A stretch of DNA of 64,000 nucleotides from positions 1 through 64,000 of the forward strand of contig NZ_CP126161.1 of NCBI RefSeq assembly GCF_030127105.1, written 5' to 3'. The notes beneath the pieces were generated by a model. That model ran no database searches. It was not told the origin of the DNA and saw only the letters and a program-made list of their open reading frames with translations. This DNA comes from Haloarcula pelagica (GTDB lineage Archaea > Halobacteriota > Halobacteria > Halobacteriales > Haloarculaceae). The position numbers were made by a program, and so were the translations under genes. Of this stretch, positions 18,003-29,434 are shown one piece after another. Every line of letters begins with the position of its first letter. The first letter of the stretch is position 1.

Positions 18003-18562
18003 AGTCTGAGGTCTTCCTCTTCTACGTCGAGTTCGTTCGCGAGCGAGTCGACGTTCGTCTCGATGTCGCTGATCTCCGACTGGAGCCGGTGGTACTGGTC
18101 GCTCTCGCGGAGTTCCGATTCGGTCTTCTCCAGTTGTAAGACGTTGCGCTTGAGTTTCTTCGTCGTCAGTTGCCGGAGCTGCTCGTTGTAGTCCGAAATC
18201 ATCTCCAGCCGTTCGACGACTTCGATCAGCTCACCGCGGGTGACCGGTTTCACGATGTAGTCGTCGACGCCCATATCGATGATCTCGAAGTCGGGGTTCA
18301 CCGCCGTGACCATCGCGATCCGGCAGGGGAAGTTCCTGTCCTCGATCTCGGCGAGGACTTCGTTGCCCGAGACGACGGGCATCCGCCGGTCCAGAAGCAC
18401 GATGTCGGGCTCGCGGTCGAGGCGTTCGAGCGCCTCTTCACCGCCGTAGGCCGTCACCACGTCGTACTCCGCCGCCGCGAGATAGTCGGTGTACAGGTCT
18501 GCCAGATGCTGTTCGTCCTCGACGATCAGGACTGTCGGTGGTCCCCCGGAGCCACGGTTCAC
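17999..18562 (-). CDS. HalX-domain response regulator
   Basis: The receiver domain has [16 protein letters not shown], the phospho-acceptor Asp in [14 protein letters not shown] (about residue 58), Thr in [10 protein letters not shown] and the Lys in [12 protein letters not shown] (about 110). It is followed by the helical HalX domain, rich in Lys/Glu and heptads ([20 protein letters not shown]). HalX regulators are specific to haloarchaea and lack a DNA-binding domain. No ATG is available. The GTG at 18562 is the best start, with a TATA-like TATTAAG about 30 bp upstream. The cognate kinase is not adjacent. Confidence 0.85.
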   Translation of the reverse strand: MNRGSGGPPTVLIVEDEQHLADLYTDYLAAAEYDVVTAYGGEEALERLDREPDIVLLDRRMPVVSGNEVLAEIEDRNFPCRIAMVTAVNPDFEIIDMGVDDYIVKPVTRGELIEVVERLEMISDYNEQLRQLTTKKLKRNVLQLEKTESELRESDQYHRLQSEISDIETNVDSLANELDVEEEDLRL

Positions 18563-18664
18563 GGTTCGATAACTGGTGACGACGCGGACCGTCTTAATAC
18601 CCCCAGCTTCCGTGTGGCTCCGTACCGCACAACCTATTTGACTGCCGGCCGAGGTGATAGTCGT

Positions 18665-19310
18665 ATGTTCGTTCTGGTCAATCTGAAGGCGTATCCGTGC
18701 GATCCGATCGAGGTAGCGACCGCCGCAGCCGACGTGAGCGACGACTCCGGCGTCCGCGTCGCGGTCGCACCCCAGGCGGCCCACATCGAGTCGGTCGCCG
18801 AGACGGGCGTCGAGACGTGGGCACAGCACGTCAGCCCCGTCGAGCACGGCAGCCACACCGGGAGTACGCTGGCCGAGGCGGTCGCCGACGCCGGCGCCGT
18901 CGGCACGCTGTTGAACCACTCCGAGAACCGACTCAAACTCGCCGACATCGACGGCTCCCTGGACGCCGCCGATCGGGTCGACCTGGAGACGATCGTCTGT
19001 GCCAACAACCCCGCACAGATCGGTGCCGCCGCGGCGCTCGGCCCGGACGCCGTCGCCGTCGAGCCGCCGGAACTCATCGGCACCGGGACGCCGGTCAGCA
19101 AGGCCGACCCCGACATCGTCACCGGTGCCGTCGACGCGGCCGCACGGGTCGACGGCGACGTGGACGTGCTGTGTGGCGCGGGTATCTCTACCGGGGAAGA
19201 CCTCGTCTCCGCGAGCGATCTGGGCGCGACCGGCGTCCTGCTGGCGAGCGGTGTCGCGAAGGCCGACGACCCCCGTGCCGCGCGAAGACCTCGTCGAGCC
19301 GCTGGTCTGA
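18665..19310 (+). CDS. tpiA: Triosephosphate isomerase (frameshifted near the end)
   Basis: This archaeal-type TIM of about 215 residues begins [16 protein letters not shown] (substrate Asn/Lys). The catalytic His is in [12 protein letters not shown] (about residue 88) and the catalytic Glu in [16 protein letters not shown] (about 137). The phosphate-binding loop is [12 protein letters not shown]. It interconverts dihydroxyacetone phosphate and glyceraldehyde 3-phosphate. Only the last seven codons are off-frame. The break is at 19281-19287, and a two-base loss (or one-base gain) restores the ending EDLVEPLV. It is divergent from the HalX gene. Confidence 0.92.
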
Positions 19311-19316
19311 CGGCTC

Positions 19317-21113
19317 TCAGGACTCGTTGTCGACGATCTGTCCTTCGAGCCGGTCGGCGTACTCGTCGCGCTGCGCGGCCGGGAGGTCGGTCGCCGTCTC
19401 TTCGTCGATGAGCGCGCCCAGCCGTACGTCGTAGGAGCCTCTCCCGACGTGTTCGACGAGCCCACGGAGCCTGAGCGTCCGGTTGCGCGCGTAGGCCGCC
19501 GTCCGGTCGCCCGAGCCGCCGGCCGAGAAGTGCGCGTTCAGCGGCGTCCCCGGCCCCTGTTCGACGTAGAACGCGAGCATCCGCCGGGTCTTTCCCTCCA
19601 GGTCGGCGATATCCGCCGCGAGGGCCGCGACGGCCTCCGGAACCGAGTCGTCGATGGGATCGATCGGTGCCGCTCGGGTCCCGCCGCCGGTGTCGGCTGC
19701 GACGCCGCCGTCCGACGACGAGCCGCCGGAATCGACAGACGCCATCGCCGCGGCGAACGCCGTCTCGGCGTCGTCGCCCTCCGCCTGGCCGTTGGCCGAT
19801 GCCGCGTCGGGCTGGCCGTTGGTGGCCGTCGCGTCCGCCTGGGGTGGGCCGGCGTCCCCGCCGGACGCGGGCGGACTGTCCATCCCCTCCTCGGGCGCGA
19901 AGTCGCCGAACGCGTCGCCGAAGCCGCCACCGGAGGCCGCCGCCGGCTCCGCGTCCTCGGCAGGCGAGTCCTCGGCCGTCTCGGACGGCGAGCCCTCGCC
20001 GGCCTCCGCGAACCGCTCGCGCCGTCGGCGTTCTTCCTCCTTTGCGGTCCGCCCGGGGTTGTAGTCGTCGACGTGGTCGACCAGCGCGTCGGTGAACTGC
20101 TCGGCCATCCGGGAGAGGTCCCGTGCGTCCTGGAGTTCCCGCTCTAGTTCCGCGATGCGTGAGTTCTTCTTGTCCAGTTCCTCGCGGAGTTCCTTGATGC
20201 GGTTCTCGGTGGCCTGTTTCTCGTCGCTGATCGTCTCCAGTTCCGAGACCAGGTCCTCGCTGACGGACTTCAGTTCCGGGCGCTCGAAGTCGTCGAGGCC
20301 GGGCGTCGCGCCGGCGTCGAACGTCTGCTTGCGCCGGAACTGGACCCGGTGGACGGCCTCGGCCCAGTCGGTCATCAGGAACGCCTCGCCGTCGCCGAGG
20401 TCCTCGACGGCGTCTGCGTAGTCGTTGTCGAGGATCCGCCCGACGACCTTGGTGTCGTTGTTCCAGGTCAGACGGTGCCAGACCAGCCAATCACACTGGG
20501 TGATGTAGTCTTTTTTCACGTCGGCCGGGCGTTGGCTGATGCCGACGATGCCCAGCCCGTGTTTCCGGCCGCGTTTCCCGATCTTGATGAGCATCTTCCC
20601 GACCTCGCCCATCGACCCCTTCTCGGGCATCCACTCGTGGCACTCCTCGACGAGCATCAGGAACGGCTGTTTCTGCTTTTTGGCCTTGGCGAACAGTTGC
20701 TTCGAGACTTCCGTCAGCAGCGTCTCGGCCTCTTCCTCGTCGAGGAACGACGAGATGTCCAGGATGATGGGGACGTTCTGCTCCAAGGCCAGCGAGGCGA
20801 TCTTGCCCGCGTGGTCCTCCGTGACCTGGATGTCACACTCCTCGTCGCCGCCGACGTGGAGGATCTCGTACTCCTCTTTGAGGCCGTAGTACTCCCCGTC
20901 GATGTCGACGATGAGCAGCCCGAACCCGTTGTCGAGCAGTTTCTCCGCGATGACGCTCGCGGAGTTGCTCTTCCCGCTCCCGCTCTTCCCGGTGATGAAG
21001 CCGCGGCCAGTGAGCAGTTCGACGACCGGCAGGTTCACGGGTCTGTCGGGGTCCGTGTTTCCGCCGACGCCGGCGCTCGTGTCGGCGACGGTTATCTGTT
21101 CGGTCTCTGCCAT
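19317..21113 (-). CDS. HerA-like DUF87 AAA+ ATPase with coiled coil
   Basis: The N-terminal HAS-barrel-like start ([12 protein letters not shown]) is followed by the FtsK/HerA-type Walker [20 protein letters not shown] (about residue 42), then Walker [13 protein letters not shown] (about 155) and the sensor [13 protein letters not shown] coiled coil (about residues 275-335, ending [10 protein letters not shown]), a Gly/Ala/Asp-rich disordered stretch and a C-terminal winged-helix-like region follow. HerA ATPases translocate DNA, but no nurA nuclease neighbour is seen here. This is therefore better called a HerA-like ATPase of unknown role. The ATG at 21113 is preferred over 21137. Length is 598 residues. 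Confidence 0.8.
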   Translation of the reverse strand: MAETEQITVADTSAGVGGNTDPDRPVNLPVVELLTGRGFITGKSGSGKSNSASVIAEKLLDNGFGLLIVDIDGEYYGLKEEYEILHVGGDEECDIQVTEDHAGKIASLALEQNVPIILDISSFLDEEEAETLLTEVSKQLFAKAKKQKQPFLMLVEECHEWMPEKGSMGEVGKMLIKIGKRGRKHGLGIVGISQRPADVKKDYITQCDWLVWHRLTWNNDTKVVGRILDNDYADAVEDLGDGEAFLMTDWAEAVHRVQFRRKQTFDAGATPGLDDFERPELKSVSEDLVSELETISDEKQATENRIKELREELDKKNSRIAELERELQDARDLSRMAEQFTDALVDHVDDYNPGRTAKEEERRRRERFAEAGEGSPSETAEDSPAEDAEPAAASGGGFGDAFGDFAPEEGMDSPPASGGDAGPPQADATATNGQPDAASANGQAEGDDAETAFAAAMASVDSGGSSSDGGVAADTGGGTRAAPIDPIDDSVPEAVAALAADIADLEGKTRRMLAFYVEQGPGTPLNAHFSAGGSGDRTAAYARNRTLRLRGLVEHVGRGSYDVRLGALIDEETATDLPAAQRDEYADRLEGQIVDNES

Positions 21114-21242
21114 TCGTGTCCCGACGGAGACACGCACACCTCATAACTCTCCGTCAGACAGGCGTCTTCCGTCCGCTGACGGGCTTGGTGGAGCAACCGC
21201 TATTGCGGTGGAGCCGTAACTATTTTTGTGGGTCGGTGACAG

Positions 21243-21590
21243 ATGACACGGTACGAGACAGTCGTCGAGAACGGGAGCGTCTCCGTCGGTACCCCCGACG
21301 GTCGCATCGAGATCGCGCCGCTCGACGACATCGTCGCCGCCGTGGGCGGGCCGGCCTGGACGATCGAGTACACCGAGGCCTATCGCGAGCAGTTCCCCGG
21401 AGTCGACACCTCCGACGAGGGACTCACCGTCGACGTGGTCGATATGCTCCAGGCGATGACACACAGCGAGCAGTTCGTTCGGACGCTCGCCGCACAGCCG
21501 ACGGCTGTCCCGCCCGACGACGTGCTCTCGCCGCGTGCGGGACTGTTCGTCGGGAAACTGCTGGAGAATCTGGAGCACGGGGTCGACTGA
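21243..21590 (+). CDS. Conserved hypothetical protein
   Basis: The 115-residue acidic soluble protein begins MTRYETVVENGSVSVGTPDG and ends LFVGKLLENLEHGVD. No domain is recognised, and no Cys or membrane segment is present. Codon use is typical of the chromosome. A TATA-like AACTATTTTTG lies about 25 bp before the ATG (21217-21227). It is convergent with dinB with one base between the stop codons. Confidence 0.6.
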   Translation: MTRYETVVENGSVSVGTPDGRIEIAPLDDIVAAVGGPAWTIEYTEAYREQFPGVDTSDEGLTVDVVDMLQAMTHSEQFVRTLAAQPTAVPPDDVLSPRAGLFVGKLLENLEHGVD

Positions 21591-21591
21591 G

Positions 21592-22922
21592 TCAGCCGAA
21601 TTCGTCGAGCGTCGTCTGGCCTCCCCTGTCGCCGTCGGCCACTCGGTCGGTCCCCGCCCGCTCCTGGAAGGCACCAAGCGGTGCCTGATCGACTGCCCTC
21701 CTCGCCGGGCCGGGCCGTCGTCGTCGGTCGTCTCGAACCCGTCGAGACTCGCCTGCTGGCCGGCCGAGAAGTCCAGGTTCGAGACGCGCACGCCGACTTT
21801 TCGGACCGCCGCACCGTCGAACTCCGTCAGCAGGTCTAGCGCGACCGACTCGACCAGATCGGCGTCTTCGACCGGCCCTGGCAACGACTGAGCGCGTGTG
21901 TTGACATCGAACGGGGGCGTGACGACCTTGATACCGATCGTCTGATACCGGGCCTCCTGTCGCCGTGCGCGGTCGGCGACGGCGTCGGCGAGCGTGCGGA
22001 CGCGACGCCGGACCGTCTCACTCTCCTCGGTCGCCTCGGTGAACGCGGACTCCCGCGAGAGGCTCTTGGGGTCGCCTTTCGGGGTCACGTCGCGGTCGTC
22101 CTCGCCGCGGGCGAACCGGCGGATCTCCCGGCCGCGCTCGCCGAAGGCGTCGTCGAGGCGGTCCGGATCGGCACTGGCCAGGTCGCCGGCCGTCTCGATC
22201 CCCATGGCGGCGAGTTCTCTGGCCGTCACCGGCCCGACGCCGTGGACGGCCTCGACGGGCAGCGGCGCGAAGAAGTCCCGGACCTCACCGGGCTCGACGA
22301 TGATCAGTCCGTCGGGCTTGTCGTGGTCGCTGGCGACTTTCGCCGCGCTCATCGTCGGGGCCAGGCCGACGCTTGCGACCACGCCGACCGACGCCTCGAT
22401 CCGGTCTTTGAGATCGGTTGCCCACGCCCGAGCCTCGCTCCAGTCGACGGTGTCGCTGACATCGAGGTAGGCCTCGTCGATGCTCACCTCCCGGACGGTG
22501 TCGGCGGTGTCGTGGAGAATCGCCTTCACGTCTCGTCCGACCGACTCGTAGTAGTCCAGTTCGACCGGCCGGTAGAAGCCGGCCTCGGACACGTCACGCT
22601 CCGGGTCGTCGACGGCGTCGACCTTGCGCGGGAGGCGTTCGAGGGCGTCGGTTATCGGCATCGCCGACTCGACGCCGTACTCGCGGGCCTCGTAGCTGGC
22701 GGTCGCGACCGCCCCGTGGGTCTCTCCGGGTTCGTAGCCCATCCCGACGACGAGTGGTTCGCCCCGCAGCGCCGGCTCGCGCTGTCGCTCGCAGGCCGCG
22801 TAGAAGCAGTCCATGTCGACGTGGGCGAGGACCCGCTCGCGCCGGCTCGATCCCGGTAGTCCCAGCCCGTCCATGGCCGAGGGTAGATCCCCCCGCGCAA
22901 AATCGATGTCGCTGTCAGTCAC
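21592..22922 (-). CDS. dinB: Y-family DNA polymerase IV (frameshifted near the end)
   Basis: The catalytic palm residues are in VLAHVDMDCFYAACE (about residue 34) and VREVSIDEAYLDVSD (about 145). The helix-hairpin-helix AVHGVGPVTARELAAMGI and the little-finger domain follow. This enzyme performs error-prone translesion synthesis. The terminal PCNA-binding box QTTLDEFG ends at 21592, in a frame reached by adding one G to the GGG run at 21696-21698 (top strand CCC). Full length is about 443 residues. The start is either the GTG at 22922, which overlaps the upstream gene by 8 bp, or the ATG at 22874. Confidence 0.92.
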
Positions 22923-23430
22923 GGTCGGCGGTGTAGACGGCCGTCGTCCCGTCGAGGCGGTCGAGGTTCGCGGCGAGTGTGTCCCGCTGGGCCTCGCTCG
23001 CGCCGGCCAGGAGTGTCACCTCGGCCACGCCGTCGAAGGGGTGTGCCTCCAGTTGGCTCCGGCCCTCGAAGAGCCGACCGTAGCCGTCGCTGCCCCACTC
23101 CACGTCCGTGGTAAACACCATCGCGTCGAACGACTGGCCGTAGTTGGCGTCGGCCTTCGTCGAGAGCGTATCGAGGCGCTGGCCGACCGCGGACAGTCCG
23201 CGCGTCTCCGGGAGCGCGAGGAGCAGGTCGGTCACCGGATAGGCGGGGTCGGCACCGAAATCCGGTGCGTACGCTCCCGGAATCCGTTCGAGTTCCGGCC
23301 CGTCGGTGACGCGGAACGCGACGAACCGCGCCAGTCCACCCCCGTACAGGTGGGCCTCCACGAGCGGGACCATCCCCTCGCCGAGCGGCGGGCGGTCGCC
23401 GAGTCGAACGACGGCACGCAGCGTGGTCAT
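22915..23430 (-). CDS. Conserved haloarchaeal hypothetical protein
   Basis: The 171-residue protein MTTLRAVVRLGDRPPLGEGM has no recognised domain. It is soluble, with an acidic and Gly-rich sequence, and ends DGTTAVYTADRD. It lies directly upstream of dinB with overlapping coding sequence, so it is likely co-transcribed and may be connected with DNA damage tolerance; that is inference from position only. A TATA-like TATAAGAGTAAAG sits at 23463-23475, about 35 bp upstream. Confidence 0.6.
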   Translation of the reverse strand: MTTLRAVVRLGDRPPLGEGMVPLVEAHLYGGGLARFVAFRVTDGPELERIPGAYAPDFGADPAYPVTDLLLALPETRGLSAVGQRLDTLSTKADANYGQSFDAMVFTTDVEWGSDGYGRLFEGRSQLEAHPFDGVAEVTLLAGASEAQRDTLAANLDRLDGTTAVYTADRD

Positions 23431-23595
23431 CTGGAACGACGGACAGCTACTGGTCGTGTCCGTATAAGAGTAAAGTTACCGGCGGGGTGGCCGTGCCCCG
23501 CAGGTGATCGGTCGGCCGCCGGTGCCAATCCCGGAACGATACGGCGGTGGTTCCCGCCGGGAGTCGTACGCTCCACGTTACCTATTGTCACGGTG

Positions 23596-23991
23596 CTACT
23601 TCAAGTTTGCCCTCGCCGAGACCGACTCGGATGTCGAGGGCGGCACGATGCCGGACGCCGAACGCGCTGTCGTCGTTTCGACCTGGTAGTCGCCCCGGGT
23701 CGGGTCGTCGGCTGTGTCGTCCGCCAGGACGCTGATCATCCGTTCACACCCCATCTCACACAGCTGGCCGCGAGCGCGAACGAGCGGTTCGACGACCACG
23801 GTCGAGTGCGGGTCGAACTCCGAGACATCGGTGATGACGGTAAAGCCCGGACTGAGGTGCCGGGCCGACGTGACCGCCTCGACAGCGAGGCGCTCTACCT
23901 CGTCATCGGTGAGTTGCCCCTGGAGAACGAGATGGAGTGTGTTCTGTCCCTGATCGGCGATAACGTCGTAGCGCGCTTGCGTCGGTTCCAT
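23596..23991 (-). CDS. Hypothetical protein, STAS/SpoIIAA-like fold possible
   Basis: The protein has 131 residues from the ATG at 23991 (MEPTQARYDVIADQ). The pattern NTLHLVLQGQLTDDEVERLA, then FTVITDVSEFDP, then VRARGQLCEMG and ISVLADD resembles the beta-alpha order of STAS/SpoIIAA-like domains. No phosphorylatable Ser or Thr stands out. Function unknown. A further ATG at 24021 is in frame. The 165 bases upstream of the gene (23431-23595 on the other side) hold no recognisable gene. Confidence 0.5.
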   Translation of the reverse strand: MEPTQARYDVIADQGQNTLHLVLQGQLTDDEVERLAVEAVTSARHLSPGFTVITDVSEFDPHSTVVVEPLVRARGQLCEMGCERMISVLADDTADDPTRGDYQVETTTARSASGIVPPSTSESVSARANLK

Positions 23992-24122
23992 ACAAGCGAG
24001 GACACCCGCGTGGTGCCTCACTCCCCCTCCTTACTGGTAAGGGGCGGCTCGGCCGGGCCGCGCACACGAGGTCCCAGTCCCGGGTCGTGCCGACTCCGGG
24101 CCTGTGCCTATCGGCACCCGCC

Positions 24123-24398
24123 TCAGTCGCTCCCCTCCAACTGGTCCGGTGAGAGTTCCGCGTTGAGGACTTTCACACCCCGCTCGGTGATACTGTAGTA
24201 GGGGTGTGAGCCGCCGGACTCGTCGACAGTAACGAGCCCGCGTTTACAGAGTTCGTTGAGCCGCCCGCTCGTGTAGCCGCGGCTGAACCCGGCGTTGCGA
24301 GCGATGTTGCTCGGTGTCAGTTCGAGTGCCTTCGGTGGCCCCAGCACCGTGAGGATGGACTGGTCGGCCGCTTTCATCCAGTCCACTTTATTATACAT
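24123..24398 (-). CDS. Winged-helix transcriptional regulator (PhiH1-repressor-like)
   Basis: The 91-residue protein has an N-terminal winged helix: ILTVLGPPKALELTPSNIARNAGFSRGYTSGRLNELCKRGLV followed by the wing HPYYSITERGVKVL. This is the small MarR/PhiH1-repressor type frequent in haloarchaea. It is divergent from another small HTH gene (24602), sharing a 200-bp spacer. It may regulate itself or its neighbours; its target is unknown. Confidence 0.75.
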   Translation of the reverse strand: MYNKVDWMKAADQSILTVLGPPKALELTPSNIARNAGFSRGYTSGRLNELCKRGLVTVDESGGSHPYYSITERGVKVLNAELSPDQLEGSD

Positions 24399-24601
24399 TC
24401 ACTCCGGCTAACGGGTACTGACATAAATCCTGTTCGGTCAGTTACAGTATCTGATACTCGCGTCAAGCGAAGATAACGAAATCGTCAGGTGGAACTAAGT
24501 TGGTCCCGGTGAACATCTCCCTGTATGAGTAGCTCAGTAGTCACGTGGGCGGAGGGTCGCCGTGGATTTCAGGTCACGCCTGGACGGCAGGGAGTCGACT
24601 G

Positions 24602-24907
24602 ATGGCGCCACAACTCGACGCCGATTGGACACAGCTGAGCGCGTTCCAGCGTGACCTCCTGGTCGCGATCAGTCAGCTCAAACGCAGCGACGAGACGTGT
24701 TACGGGCTCGCGATCAAACGCGTCGTCGAGGACGTGTATCCCGAGACCGTGACACACGGCCGGCTGTATCAGAACCTCGACGAACTCGACGAGCAACACC
24801 TGATCGAGAAACGCCAGCTCGACCGCCGAACCAACGAGTACGTCATCACCGACGAGGGCACCGCGCTCCTGCGGACACACGCCGAGCTGTTGCAGTCCCT
24901 GGTGTAG
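24602..24907 (+). CDS. PadR-family HTH regulator
   Basis: The 101-residue protein has the PadR-type winged helix: LSAFQRDLLVAISQLKRSDETCYGLAIKRVVEDVYPETVTHGRLYQNLDELDEQHLI, where the GxLY-x-NLDxL part reads the DNA. A wing, TNEYVITDEGTALL, follows. The ATG at 24602 is chosen because upstream in-frame starts add a non-conserved leader. It is convergent with the glucoamylase gene by one base, so it is a candidate local regulator of sugar metabolism, but this is only positional. Confidence 0.78.
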   Translation: MAPQLDADWTQLSAFQRDLLVAISQLKRSDETCYGLAIKRVVEDVYPETVTHGRLYQNLDELDEQHLIEKRQLDRRTNEYVITDEGTALLRTHAELLQSLV

Positions 24908-24908
24908 C

Positions 24909-27900
24909 TCACACCGTCAGCCGTCGGACGGTCGTCCCCGCCGACTCGATGTCGCGTTCTGCCGCGGCTGCGACCAGGATATCGTTCTCCCCGTACTGGA
25001 TCGCCAGCCGCTCTTCGAACGCGCCGTCGTCCGGTTCGACGAGCGCCGTGTCGGTCGGCGTCTTGATCGCGACGACCGCGGCGGTGGTCTCGCCGGTGAC
25101 GACGACCTGGTTCCCCTCGAAGCTCGTGTCGACGTGGAGGCCGGGGCTCCTGTCGGGCCCGTGTCGGCCGCGTTCGCTGTATCGCTCGCGGACGAACGCC
25201 GGCGCCTCCGCCGGCCGGCCCTCGTCGATCCCGTGTGCGAGCCTGATGAACTGTGCCATCGCCCAGGCCAGCGGCGTCGCCGAGCCGGTCCCCTCGCCGT
25301 ACTCCCAGTCGTACTCGGTGCTGTACTCCCGGTCCCAGACCTGCTCGGCGATCATCCGCCCGGAGTTGGCGAACCGCTGCATCGTCCGGAGGAGTTCCGT
25401 CGGGTCGAGCGCGCTCTCCTCGGTGTCGGCCAGCAGTTCGTACTCGCCGCGCTCGCCGGTCAGTAACGGCCAGAGGCGGCCCTTCCCGCTGTTTTCGAGC
25501 GCCCACGGCGCGCCGCTGTCCTCGCGGTCGCGCTCGCCGTAGCTGTCGCCGTTGTACCGGTAGAACGCCGCTCCGGCCGGCAGGTCGACGCGGATCGTCT
25601 CGTCGACTTCGGCCACGGAGTTGCGGATCGTCTCGTCGTCCCAGGGCGTGATCCCCAGCCGGACGAGTTCGAGGAAGCCGGCGTCGATGATGTCCCGCTC
25701 GTCGAGCTGTGGCCCGCCGTTTGCCAGCCGGCGCCGGAACCCGGTCTCCGGGTTGCCGTCGCGGGTGATCCGCAGGAAGTACGGCGTCCGGGCGTGCCTG
25801 TCGGTGCCGGTGTGGGTCGCGGTCCAGTTCTCGACCATGTTTGTCCAGCGGTCCGCGAGTGAGAGCCAGACCAGCGCGTCGGCCTCGTGGTCGGTCTCCA
25901 GCGCGATCTGTGCCGCCGAGGCCAGGCCGGCGATCTCGGCAGCGATCGTCGAGGGCGAGTAGCCCGACTCCTCCTCCCAGCGTTCCTGGCCGGTCGCCGG
26001 TCCGTTGCGGAGGACGTAGTCGGCCGACCGACGGACGTGTTCGTAGTCGTAGTCGACATCCTCGAAGCGATAGCCCCGTTCGAGTAGGCGGGCGGCCATC
26101 ACCTGCGGGAACGAGATGTTGTCCATCTGCTCGCCGCCCCAGCGGGTGATCCCGTTGAGGTACGTGTTCTGCGGGATGAAGCCGTTCTCGTCCTGCTGGT
26201 ACCGGTAGATGTACTCCAGTTGGGTGACGGCAGTCTCCATGTCGTCGACGAGTTCGAACGCGGTGAAGACCTGATAGAGGTCCCGCGCCCAGACGAAGTT
26301 GTAGCCGTACCCCTTGCGCTCCTCGGCGGTGACGGCTTCGCCCCACGGGACGGACGGGGAGGCGATCGAGCCCCCGAGGAAGGTCTTGTCCTCGACGGCC
26401 AGCAGCGTCATCAGCGCGGTCCGGTACTGGGCGGCCAGTTCGGGCTCGTCGGCGACGGACTCGGGGAGCGGACGGCCGTCGAGGAACGACTGCCAGGAGT
26501 CGACGTAGCCCGCTCTGACGGTGTCGTAGCCCGCTGCGAGCGCGCCCTCTGCCTCCCCGAGCGCCGCGGCGGTGTCGGCCTGTCGGGCGAAGCCGAGCGC
26601 GACGGTCTCGGAGAGCCGTTCGCCGGCCCCCAGTTGGCCGACGAGGACGACGCTGTCGTTCGAGATCGAATCTCGGGGATCGGGACGGACCCCTTCGGCG
26701 AAGAGGTCGCTGATCGGGTCGCTCCCGCTGACGCCGACGGTCGCCCAGTCGAAGCGGTCGGCCGCGACCATCGCCAGCGCGACCGAGTACCCCTCGCCGT
26801 CCTCGTCGACGAGTCGCGGTTCCGTCGAGGAGCCGGTGTAGGCGCTCGCGTCCCGGGCCGCCAGGTGGTAGCGGCCGGGCTGGCCCAGGCGCAGTCCGCG
26901 GTCCCGCGTGCCGCTGTTCGCCAGAGCAACGTCCGCGGCCGCGAACAGGTCGTACTGGGCGCCGTCTCGTGCCTCGAACTCGATGTCAGCGACGACGGCG
27001 TCGTGGTCGGGATCGGCGGCGTACTCGACCGTGAGTTGCCACTCGTGACCCTGCCCGTCGCCGGTCTCCGTGACGACGTGGCGGAAACAGAGCGCGTCGT
27101 CGGCCGTCGGTTCGACCCGGCGCGCGACGGAGCCCTCGGCGCGGCCGGCGCCCTCGACGTGTGTCCTGACGGTGTAGTCGTCGGTCCGTGCCGAGACGAT
27201 GAAATCCAGCGTCCGGAGGTTCATCAGGTCCACCCGCGGGAACCGGACCTCCGTCAGCGCGCCCGCGGTCAGCGTGAACCAGACCCGGGAGGGATCGTCG
27301 GCACGGTGGTCGGCGACGGTGCCGACGCCGAACTTCTCGCCGGTCGTCCATCGGGGTCGGTCGGGCGGTCCCGACGGCGACGGCGCCGCGCTCGGCAGGG
27401 CGTCCTGCGCCGCGAGCGTCGCGGTCGCCTGCAGTCGGTAGCCGTGGGCGAACCCCAGCGGCGTGCCGCTGTCGGCCCGGCCGTCGTCGTGAAGCTGTTC
27501 CGGGAGGTACCCAACGTCCGTCACCAGCGGCCCGTCGTGCTCGATGAGTCCGTACAACCCCGCAGCGCGCTCGAAGAAGGCCGTCCCGTCGCGACCGAAC
27601 TCACCCAGGAGCACACCGAGTTTCGCGGCCGCGGCGGCCCCATCGCCGTCGTCAACCCCCAGATCTTCTCGCCGTCCTGGCCCTCGGTCCGCCAGGTGTC
27701 GCCCTCGTAGCGGATCAGCCCCGCGACCGGTTCGCCGGCCGGGTTCCGGTAGAGGTCGTCGAGACAGGCGCTGACGTGATCGGTGAGCCGGTCGGCCGTC
27801 TCGTCGTCCAGATCGACGCCGTCGAGCGCCGCGTACGCGGCGAACCCGTCGACGAGCGCGAACGTCGCGGCGTCGAGTCGCAGATCCAGCCCGCCGTCGG

Positions 27901-29434
27901 TCAGCCGGAGGGCGTAGGTCCTGGTCGCGTCCTCCCAGAGCCGGTCCAGCCCGTCGGCGACCCGATCCGCGCAGGCTCGCGCCCGGTCGCGCAGGTCGTC
28001 GGCGACCGGTGCCCGAGCCACGGTCGCGAACGCTTCGAGGTAGGTGGCCGTCGTGTGGGTGAACTGCCCGACCATGTCCTCCCAGAGGTTCTGACACGGG
28101 CCGGGAAGCCCACCGTCGTCGAGATCCGCCTCCATCGCCTCGACGGCCGCCTCGATGGTGGTCCGGATCTCGCTGGCCGTCTCGGGCGACAGTCGGTCAC
28201 GGCGATCACACAGTAGCGCCGCCAGAAACGCGGTCACGGTCGCCGTCTGGTCGGCCTGGTACTCCAGCGAGTCGTCGTCGTCCTCGACGTGTGCGTGGGC
28301 CCACCCCGGGGCGAGCGAGCCGTCACGCGCCCAGACGCGGTGTGGCCAGGTGCCATCCCGGAGCTGGGTCCGGCAGTACAACTGTGCGCTCGCCACGAGT
28401 TCGTCGTCGATGTCCAGTCCCAGCGTCCCGGTCGAGGAGAGCAGCGACTGGGCGATGCGCGCGTCGTCCCTGAACCACGTGTAGCCGTAGCCCCCGGAGT
28501 CCCGGAAGAACGGATCGAACTCCGGGGCCGCGATCCGGCCGCCGCTGGGCGCTTTCAGGAGGTCGAGTGCCCGGAGGTCACTCCGGACCACGCGCTCGCG
28601 GACGACCCCCTCCGGGACGGTGATCTCGGTCCGTTCCCGCGCGGCCTCCTTGATGTCTCTGGCCCCCTGGAACCGGGCCGCACACTCCCGGAGGTCGCGG
28701 ATCGCCGTCCCGCGGTCGATGTCGCCGTGGTCCGAGAGCTGTGTCACCAGTGTGGTTCGGAGTCCCCGTCCCTCGCGTTCGAGGGGCGCCTGGACGACGA
28801 CATCGCCGCTCAGGTGGGTGTCCTCGTACCTGCGGCGCTGTCGCTCGCGGGGGAACTCGACCGGTTCGTCGGCCAGGATCTCGGGGAACCGCTCGGGGAC
28901 CTGCCCGCGGATGCCCGATAGCCCGGTCGAGGCGGTGACGTAGTCGTGTTCGTCGTGGTGAAACACCTCGACGACCGCGCCGTCGGCGGGGCCTTTCTCC
29001 GGGTGGACGAGCCGGCCGACCTGTGTCTCCTTGCCCTCCGGTGCCATCGTCAGGAACGCGACCAGTTGCGCGTCCGGGGGGACCGCGCCGCGGAGTTCGA
29101 CGTGCGTGAGGTGGGCACGCCCCAGCGTCAGGTCGTACTGGTGGACCGTGAACTCGCCGGCGTCGTACTCGGTCTCGATCAACGTCGTCTCGCGGTAGTA
29201 GTGCTGTCTGACCGTCTCCAGGTCGTCGAGCCAGATCGTCCGGCGCGGCGTCTTGACGCCGAACCGCGACCGGTCGATACCGTACAGTCCGGAGATCGCC
29301 GCGGAGTAGTCTCGGACGGTCCCCGCGGGAGCGACGTGGACGAGACGGTCGCCGTGCCCGGAGAACGCGCCCGTCGCTGCCGTCGACCCGTCGTCCCCTC
29401 GCTTGTAGTCGTTGAGTGCCGTTCGCAACCGCAT
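24909..29434 (-). CDS. Two-module GH15 glucoamylase / glucan glucohydrolase (frameshifted)
   Basis: This unusually long protein (about 1,508 residues) contains two (alpha/alpha)6-type GH15 regions. The N-terminal module has SGGYGYTWFRDDARIAQSL, LRDGTWPHRVWARDG and LWEDMVGQFTHTTAT. The second has GYGYNFVWARDLYQVFTAFE, NGFIPQNTYLNGITRWGG, WEEESGYSPSTIAAE (likely acid Glu) and LWPLLTGERGEYEL (likely base Glu). A beta-sandwich-like part lies between them. It should release glucose from alpha-glucan ends. No signal peptide is seen, so it is probably cytoplasmic glycogen-like breakdown. The modules lie in two frames, broken at the CCCC run 27638-27641. One extra base gives LTTAMGAAAAAKLGVLL. The ATG at 29434 is chosen. 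Confidence 0.88.

Noticed and set aside
19317-21113. HerA-NurA DNA end-resection operon
   Set aside because: Only the HerA-like ATPase is present; no NurA nuclease, Mre11 or Rad50 gene is adjacent, so the operon interpretation is not supported.
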